From Allobosea sp. 47.2.35 (GTDB lineage: Bacteria; Pseudomonadota; Alphaproteobacteria; Rhizobiales; Beijerinckiaceae), in contig NZ_JANLGI010000003.1 of assembly GCF_024655635.1 (NCBI RefSeq), positions 124,001 to 188,000 on the forward strand: a stretch of DNA of 64,000 nucleotides, given 5' to 3'. Shown here in pieces: positions 58,634 to 64,000 of this stretch; position 1 is the stretch's first letter, and each line of letters starts with the position of its first letter. Below the pieces are notes generated by a model. That model saw only the letters and a program-made list of their open reading frames with translations. It was not told where the DNA came from and did not search any database. A program made the position numbers and the translations under genes.

Positions 58634-59251
58634 TCAGTAGGGCGGTTCGGCGTAGACCGGCTTGCCGTCGATCAGCAGGCGCTTGATCGCGGCCTCGCCC
58701 GACGAAGAGACGGCGGCCACCACCTCGATCCGGGCCTTGTCGGTGGTCTCGATCGCCTTGCCCTCGCCTTGCGGCACGAAATAGCTTTCGAGCCCATAGG
58801 CGATGCGCAGGCGGTTGCGCTGGCCGCTGCAATCGAAGGCGCCGTCCGCATTTGTGGCGCAGGCCGAGGTCGCGGTGACGCGCCCGGCGATCACGACGAC
58901 ACCGTCACCGGCCTTGCGCCACTCACGCGAAACGCCGGTCGCCTTGGCAAAACCCTGCTCGTCCCGGCCGAGACTGACATAGACCTGCTCGCCGCGCTGG
59001 AAGCCCGGCTGGCTGGTCGCACCGGTCTCGACCGTGCTGATCGGATAGGCGAGGATGACATAATCCCCGCGGAAGAGATCGCGCGGATCGACGGGCACGC
59101 TCCGCAGCCGGATCTCGGTGCCGCCGCGCAGGATGCGCGCCCTTTGCTCGACCAGCGTAAGCAGGACGAGCCCAAGCAGCAGCGCGGTCGCCAGCGCGCG
59201 CCAAACCAGCGGCACCTTGGCGACGAGGCTATCGGCCGAAAGCGCGCGCAT
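58634..59251 (-). CDS. GDYXXLXY-domain protein
   Basis: 205 residues. One N-terminal membrane segment (ALATALLLGLVLLTLVEQRA) and the name-giving motif GDYVILAY in PVDPRDLFRGDYVILAYPIS. The C-terminal domain is beta-rich. Function unknown. Its ATG overlaps the stop of the DUF2157 gene; the two families commonly occur as a pair in envelope-related operons. Confidence 0.88.
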   Translation of the reverse strand: MRALSADSLVAKVPLVWRALATALLLGLVLLTLVEQRARILRGGTEIRLRSVPVDPRDLFRGDYVILAYPISTVETGATSQPGFQRGEQVYVSLGRDEQGFAKATGVSREWRKAGDGVVVIAGRVTATSACATNADGAFDCSGQRNRLRIAYGLESYFVPQGEGKAIETTDKARIEVVAAVSSSGEAAIKRLLIDGKPVYAEPPY

Positions 59252-60540
59252 CAGGCGGCTTCCTTCTCAGGCGGGTTGAGCCGGGCGAAGAGCCGCCGCG
59301 CGCCGGAGGCGATCGCCAGCAGGGCCGCGCCCGCGACGAGGAAGAACAGCGACTGGTCGAGCAGCGTGCCGATCGTCTGCCAGAGCAGGATCAGGATCGC
59401 GACGCCGAACAGCACCGAACCCGCGAGCACCAATCGCCGGATACCGCCGACCGACCCGGCCACCACCAGCGCCGTAGCAGTCAGCAGCACGAGGCTCGCG
59501 ACGATGATCTTGCCGGCCATGGCGGTGACGATGCCGGTCCAGAACACGACCGGCACCAGCAAGGCGAAGGCAAGCCCTGCCGCCAGCGGCCACGCAAAAC
59601 GCCGCTCGCGAGCGAGCCCTGCCAAGGCGGCGACGACCGGTAGAGCAACGGCATAGGCCATGAAGACGAAGCGGAAGGCGTGACCTGCCCGCGCCTCGTC
59701 CCGGTCGAGGATGCGGATCAGCTCCGTGTTCAGCACCAGCACCAGCCCGAGGAGCCCCCAGGGCAGGCAGGCGGTCAGCACCGAAGGCAAGCCCCGGTCA
59801 AGCGCCACTGCGCCCAGCGCCACATAGAACGCGGCAAGCGCCAGCCCATAGGCCAGGAGCCCGTAGTCGAACTGGTCGAACAGCCCATAGCCCGGCGCCA
59901 TGGCGAGCCAGGCGGCAGCTGCAAGCACGACGAGGTGATGGACCAGCCGGTTGTCGCGCGACAGCGAAAGCCACAGAGCCGGTAGATAGAGGATGAAGAA
60001 GCCGAGATGGGCGCCGCCGCGCGCCTCCTCCCAGCGCCCGCCGCTCCAGGCGCAGATCGCGATCAGCGCGATCGCCAGCGCGCCGTTCGAGCGCATCAGG
60101 ACGGCGGCGATCAGGCCGCCGAGCGCGACCAGCACGGCTCCGCCCGGCCAATCCGCCGGCAGATGATACATCTGCCCGACCAGTGCCAAGCCCGCGCCGA
60201 AGATCAGCACGCCGCAGGTCACGGCGGCATCGGCGCCACGCGGCGAGCCCTGCCGCTCCAGCCGGAAGGCATAGGCAATGCAGATCGCGATGGCAGCCAG
60301 GATCATGCCGAGCTTGATGAGGCGTGGGATATCTTCCCAGCCCGCCGCGACGAAGGCCGCGACGCTCGCCGCGATCAAGAGGCCGCCGAGCAGGCCGATC
60401 ACGGCCGGCAGGCGGATGCCGCCCTGCTCGCGCGCGACCGAGCGCCGGATCGCGCCGGCATTCTCGGCCGTGAGCCAGCCCTCAGTGACCCAGCGGGGAA
60501 GATCGGCTTCGAGCCGCTTGCGATAGGAGCCTGTCAGCAT
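59251..60540 (-). CDS. DUF2157 membrane protein
   Basis: 429 residues from ATG 60540 (an upstream ATG at 60588 is less likely). The soluble N-terminus RKRLEADLPRWVTEGWLTAE with GAIRRSVAREQGG is the DUF2157 signature. It is followed by about twelve hydrophobic segments, including FGAGLALVGQMYHLPADWPG, which is typical of the family. Function unknown. Forms a two-gene operon with the GDYXXLXY gene. Confidence 0.87.
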   Translation of the reverse strand: MLTGSYRKRLEADLPRWVTEGWLTAENAGAIRRSVAREQGGIRLPAVIGLLGGLLIAASVAAFVAAGWEDIPRLIKLGMILAAIAICIAYAFRLERQGSPRGADAAVTCGVLIFGAGLALVGQMYHLPADWPGGAVLVALGGLIAAVLMRSNGALAIALIAICAWSGGRWEEARGGAHLGFFILYLPALWLSLSRDNRLVHHLVVLAAAAWLAMAPGYGLFDQFDYGLLAYGLALAAFYVALGAVALDRGLPSVLTACLPWGLLGLVLVLNTELIRILDRDEARAGHAFRFVFMAYAVALPVVAALAGLARERRFAWPLAAGLAFALLVPVVFWTGIVTAMAGKIIVASLVLLTATALVVAGSVGGIRRLVLAGSVLFGVAILILLWQTIGTLLDQSLFFLVAGAALLAIASGARRLFARLNPPEKEAA

Positions 60541-60594
60541 TGCCGGCAATCTGCCATGGCGAGGGCTGGATTCGCTAGGGGTGCGCAAACTCCG

Positions 60595-60727
60595 TTGTCA
60601 TTCCGGGGCTTCGCGCAGCGAAGAACCCGGAACCCACGACTGGGCGCCACATCTAACGCCCTTTTGCAGACGGCTCACCCAGTCGTGGGTTCCGGGTTCG
60701 CGCCTGTGACGCGCCCCGGAATGACAA
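60595..60727. repeat. Long interrupted inverted repeat (Rhizobiales-type intergenic element)
   Basis: Outer arms TTGTCATTCCGGGGC (60595-60609) and GCCCCGGAATGACAA (60713-60727) are perfect complements. Inner arms at 60624-60644 and 60678-60698 (21 bp, AACCCGG...GACTGGG type) are also perfect. The whole can fold into a long cruciform between the DUF2157 and thrS genes. I recall similar CCGGAATGAC repeats scattered in Bradyrhizobium- and Bosea-like genomes. Confidence 0.85.
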
Positions 60728-60744
60728 CTGTGTGGTGCCGCTGG

Positions 60745-62742
60745 TTACGCCGCCTTCACGGCCTTCCGGCGCGCGAGGTCAGGCGCCAGCGCCTCCTGGC
60801 CGAGCGCCGCGAGCGCCTCGTCGAGCGTCATCACCGTCTGCGCCTGGCTGCCGAGGCGGCGGACCGTCACGGTCCTCTCCTCGGCTTCGCGCTTGCCGAC
60901 AGCGAGGATGACCGGGACCTTGGCCAACGAGTGCTCGCGCACCTTGTACGAGATCTTCTCGTTGCGCAGGTCGGCGCGCGCCCTGAGGCCGGCGCCCATC
61001 AGGGCCATCGTCACATCCTCGGCATAGGCATCGGCTTCCGAGGTGATCGGGCAGACCACGATCTGCTCGGGCGCCAGCCAGAGCGGGAAATGCCCTGCAT
61101 GGTGCTCGATCAGGATGCCGGTGAAGCGCTCCAGCGAGCCGCAGATGGCGCGGTGGACCATGACCGGCTGCTTCTTCTCGCCATCGGCGCCGATATAGAA
61201 GGCACCGAACCGCTCCGGCAGGTTGAAGTCGACCTGCGTCGTGCCGCATTGCCAGTCGCGGCCGATGGCGTCGCGCAGCACATACTCGAATTTCGGCCCG
61301 TAGAAGGCGCCCTCGCCCGGATTGATCTCGGTCTTGATCCGGTTGCCAGACTGCTTGGCGATCCGCTCCAGAACGCCGGTCATCACCTCCTCGGCATGGT
61401 CCCAGACCGCGTCGGAGCCGACGCGCTTCTCGGGCCGTGTCGAGAGCTTGATGACGAGCTCCTCGGTGAAGCCGAAATCCTCGTAGACCGAGAGGATCAG
61501 GTCGTTGATCTTCAGGCACTCGGCCGCGAGCTGCTCTTCCGTGCAGAAGATATGCGCGTCGTCCTGCGTGAAGCCGCGCACGCGCATCAGCCCATGTAGC
61601 GCACCCGAGGGCTCGTAGCGGTGGACATTGCCGAATTCGGCAAGCCGGATCGGCAGATCGCGATAGCTCTTCAGACCGTGCTTGAAGATCTGGACATGAC
61701 CTGGGCAGTTCATCGGCTTGAGCGCGAAGACGCGATGGTCGCGCTCGGCATCGGCCGGGTTCTCGAAGGCCGAGGCCGACTTCACTGCGAACATGTTGTC
61801 CTGGTACCAGCCCCAGTGGCCGGAGGTCTCCCAGAGTGACTTGTCGAGGATCTGCGGCGCATTCACCTCCTCGTAGTCGGCGGCGAGGCGCCGGCGCATA
61901 TAGGCGATGATCTCCTGGAACAGGCGCCAGCCTTTGGAGTGCCAGAACACGACGCCCGGCCCCTCCTCCTGGAAATGGAACAGGTCCATCTCCCGGCCGA
62001 GCTTGCGGTGGTCGCGCTTCTCCGCCTCCTCGAGCTGCTTGAGATAGGCGTCGAGCTCGTCCTGCTTGGCGAAGGCCGTGCCGTAGATCCGGGTCAGCAT
62101 CGCGTTGTTCGAGTCGCCGCGCCAATAGGCGCCGGCCGTCTTCATCAGCTTGAAGGCATTGCCGACCTTGCCGACCGAAGTCATGTGCGGGCCGCGGCAA
62201 AGATCGATCCAGTCGCCCTGCGCATACATCTTCAGCGTCTGGTCGACGGGGATCGCATCGACCAGCTCGACCTTGTAGGCCTCGCCCTTCGCGGCAAAGA
62301 AATCCTTGGCCTTGTCGCGGCTCCAGACCTCCTTGGTGAAGGGTTTGTCGCGCGCGATGATCTCGCGCATCTTCTTCTCGATCGCCGGGAAGTCTTCGGG
62401 CGTGAAGGGCTCGTTGCGGGCGAAATCGTAGAAGAACCCGTTCTCGATCACCGGGCCGATCGTCACCTGCGTGCCCGGAAAGAGCTCCTGCACGGCCTCG
62501 GCGAGGACGTGGGCGGTGTCGTGCCGGATCAGTTCGAGCGAACGCGGGTCTTCCCGGTTCAAAAGCTCGATCCTGGCGTCAGTGGTGATCGGGTCGGCGA
62601 GGTCGACGACGGTGCCGTCGAGCGCCATCGCGACGGTGCGCTTCAACAGGGAGGGAGAGATGCCCTTGGCGATCTCGACTCCGGTAATGCCGGAGGGGAA
62701 TTCGCGCTTGGCGCCATCGGGAAATGTCAGGGAGATCGTCAT
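60745..62742 (-). CDS. thrS: Threonyl-tRNA synthetase
   Basis: 665 residues. TGS domain at ~1-65 ([20 protein letters not shown]). Editing domain with [20 protein letters not shown] (HxxxH) and [20 protein letters not shown]. Class II catalytic core with [20 protein letters not shown] (zinc Cys), [20 protein letters not shown] (motif 2), [16 protein letters not shown]-terminal anticodon domain starts near [20 protein letters not shown]. It charges tRNA-Thr; the tRNA-Thr(UGU) gene carrying the prophage is 36 kb away in the same window. Confidence 0.97.
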   Translation of the reverse strand: MTISLTFPDGAKREFPSGITGVEIAKGISPSLLKRTVAMALDGTVVDLADPITTDARIELLNREDPRSLELIRHDTAHVLAEAVQELFPGTQVTIGPVIENGFFYDFARNEPFTPEDFPAIEKKMREIIARDKPFTKEVWSRDKAKDFFAAKGEAYKVELVDAIPVDQTLKMYAQGDWIDLCRGPHMTSVGKVGNAFKLMKTAGAYWRGDSNNAMLTRIYGTAFAKQDELDAYLKQLEEAEKRDHRKLGREMDLFHFQEEGPGVVFWHSKGWRLFQEIIAYMRRRLAADYEEVNAPQILDKSLWETSGHWGWYQDNMFAVKSASAFENPADAERDHRVFALKPMNCPGHVQIFKHGLKSYRDLPIRLAEFGNVHRYEPSGALHGLMRVRGFTQDDAHIFCTEEQLAAECLKINDLILSVYEDFGFTEELVIKLSTRPEKRVGSDAVWDHAEEVMTGVLERIAKQSGNRIKTEINPGEGAFYGPKFEYVLRDAIGRDWQCGTTQVDFNLPERFGAFYIGADGEKKQPVMVHRAICGSLERFTGILIEHHAGHFPLWLAPEQIVVCPITSEADAYAEDVTMALMGAGLRARADLRNEKISYKVREHSLAKVPVILAVGKREAEERTVTVRRLGSQAQTVMTLDEALAALGQEALAPDLARRKAVKAA

Positions 62743-62793
62743 GGATCGCTATCCTGCTCACTCGGGGATACAAGCCCCGTAAGACTAGGCCGG

Positions 62794-63222
62794 CTACGGA
62801 TGTGGGGATTGCGTTCCGCCGCCCGTGGCCGGTTCGGCGTCGGAATCGAAAGCCGCCGGCACGTTCGTCCCGCGCCAGCGGCCATAGGACCATGGCCTAT
62901 ACCACCTCGCATCGGGCGGCAATGCCTCGCAGACGATGTCGACGCCGCTCGTGCCCCACGGGTTGCAGCGGCAGATTCGGGCGAAGCCGGCCCAGCCGCC
63001 GCGCCACAAGCCGAAGCGCAGGATCGCCTCGTCGGTATAGGCGGAGCAGCTCGGCCAATGCCGGCAATGCCGGCCGACCAGCATGGAAAGGCTCAGTTGA
63101 TAGCCGCGAATGGCGAAATGTGCGGCTTTTCGCGGGAAAAGCGCGATGCTTCGCAGCAGCGAAAATCTTTGCTTAACAAAGAGACGCTGGAATAGATCGT
63201 CTGCTTCGTTTCGTTCAGCCAC
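62794..63222 (-). CDS. yidD: Membrane protein insertion efficiency factor YidD
   Basis: 142 residues. The DUF37 core is RGYQLSLSMLVGRHCRHWPS followed by CSAYTDEAILRFGLWRGGWA and RICRCNPWGTSGVD. Core Cys residues are present. YidD assists YidC in inserting membrane proteins. The C-terminal ~40 residues are a non-conserved tail. The GTG start at 63222 is uncertain because no nearer ATG exists before the core. Confidence 0.88.
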   Translation of the reverse strand: MAERNEADDLFQRLFVKQRFSLLRSIALFPRKAAHFAIRGYQLSLSMLVGRHCRHWPSCSAYTDEAILRFGLWRGGWAGFARICRCNPWGTSGVDIVCEALPPDARWYRPWSYGRWRGTNVPAAFDSDAEPATGGGTQSPHP

Positions 63223-63257
63223 AACCAGAACCGCTTCCCTTGCTCGACACCGGAAAC

Positions 63258-64000
63258 ATGATGCGCGCCGCTCGCTTTCGCCAAGCCCTCGTTCGCAAGA
63301 CCATTCTCGGTGCCGGCCTCGCTGTTGGCCTCGGTCTCGCCATGCCGGCCTCCGCCCAGCAGCGGCCTTACCTGCTCTGGCTCGACGGCGCCAAGCTCGA
63401 CATCGCTCATATCATCGGCCTGCCGCCGGCGCAGAACAGCCCCGAGGGCAAGGCCGAGTTCGAGCAGGTCCAGCAGATCAGCGCGAACCGCACGCCAGAG
63501 CGCGAGAAGGCCGCCATTGCAGACCAGCGCCTCGCGCTGGTGAATTTCCTGAACGGCATGGACACCGGTTATGTCGACAACACTCATCGCGAGGTCCGGC
63601 TACTCTTCCGCGAGGCGCAGGTCGAGCTCGGCATCCTCCTGAAGAGCGTCCATCGCCTGACCAGCCGCCAGCGCCCGTTCCAGCTCTGGGCGAAGGTCCG
63701 CGTCAAGCCCTGCCCCGGTGCACGCCCGGAAGGCACCTCCTTCCCGTCGGGTCACGCGGCAACGGCAGCGCTCTATGCCGAACTGCTGAAGGCCGCGGCT
63801 CCCGAACTGTCCGACAAGCTGGAAGCGCGGGTGAAGAGCTATGGCGAGAGCCGCCTGATCTGCGGCTTCCACTATCCGAGCGATCTCGTCGCCGGCGACA
63901 AGGTCGGCCGCGCGGTCGCCAAGGCCCTGCTCGCCGACCGCGCCTTCAAGGCCCGCTTCGACGAGACCGTGCCGGAAATCCGCGTCGCCTTCGGCGTGAA
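63258..64000 (+). CDS. Class A acid phosphatase (PAP2 family), 3' end outside window
   Basis: At least 247 residues, still open at the right edge. Signal peptide RKTILGAGLAVGLGLAMPAS with cleavage near residue 34. The phosphatase signature is complete: KSVHRLTSRQRPFQLW (motif 1 with RP), EGTSFPSGHAATAALYAELL (motif 2) and YGESRLICGFHYPSDLVAGD (motif 3, SR...GxHxPSD). PhoN-type enzymes release phosphate from many organic esters in the periplasm. It is divergent from yidD, with a 35-bp gap. Confidence 0.92.
   Translation, partial: MMRAARFRQALVRKTILGAGLAVGLGLAMPASAQQRPYLLWLDGAKLDIAHIIGLPPAQNSPEGKAEFEQVQQISANRTPEREKAAIADQRLALVNFLNGMDTGYVDNTHREVRLLFREAQVELGILLKSVHRLTSRQRPFQLWAKVRVKPCPGARPEGTSFPSGHAATAALYAELLKAAAPELSDKLEARVKSYGESRLICGFHYPSDLVAGDKVGRAVAKALLADRAFKARFDETVPEIRVAFGV

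Overview
The window is high-GC DNA from an alphaproteobacterium. The gene families (DUF2336, GDYXXLXY/DUF2157 pair, OpgC, AbgT transporter, GTA-related phage genes), a direct-repeat GAAC-N7-GAAC LexA box and a Rhizobiales-style intergenic inverted repeat point to Hyphomicrobiales (Rhizobiales). A Bosea-like genome is my best guess, from general resemblance only. Two tRNA genes (Tyr, Thr) are present and no rRNA.

Layout, 1-26.8 kb (chromosome): the end of a polyamine-type ABC transporter operon (binding protein, ATPase, two permeases) with a convergent LysR regulator. A tightly coupled trio follows: acyl-CoA ligase, amidase and an amidohydrolase-fold protein that has lost most of its metal ligands. 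Next come a nitronate monooxygenase, a MocR-type regulator lacking its PLP lysine, a polar amino-acid ABC transporter with an IMPase-family phosphatase, a large repeat-rich membrane protein, an AbgT transporter with an M20 peptidase, an SLC13-type transporter with RCK_C domains, tRNA-Tyr, an AAA ATPase, an RlmB-type rRNA methyltransferase, an MFS transporter and a GYD-domain protein.

26.8-45.7 kb: an 18.9-kb prophage-like element integrated at the 3' end of tRNA-Thr(UGU), bounded by perfect 28-bp att repeats. It encodes a tyrosine integrase and one translationally coupled block: portal, protease, HK97-fold capsid, connectors, terminases, tape measure and a gpM-like tail protein. I find no major tail protein, tail hub or fibre, lysis, replication or CI-type repressor gene. 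The right part holds a hairpin-dense intergenic region (possible structured RNA), several inverted-repeat operators, an RHH-like regulator, small unknown genes, a moron-like secreted gene between direct repeats, and a leftward operon behind a perfect alphaproteobacterial SOS box. It may be a decayed prophage or a capsid-encoding, tail-dependent satellite. This element is the part most likely to be new.

45.7-64 kb (chromosome): small exported proteins, an MBL-fold hydrolase, NAD kinase, DUF2336 and lytic transglycosylase genes, a MaoC hydratase with a CitE-type lyase, a copper-chaperone-like HMA protein, a flavin reductase and a nitroreductase, an OpgC acyltransferase overlapping an SGNH hydrolase gene, a GDYXXLXY/DUF2157 pair, a long inverted repeat, thrS, yidD, and the start of a class A acid phosphatase running off the end.
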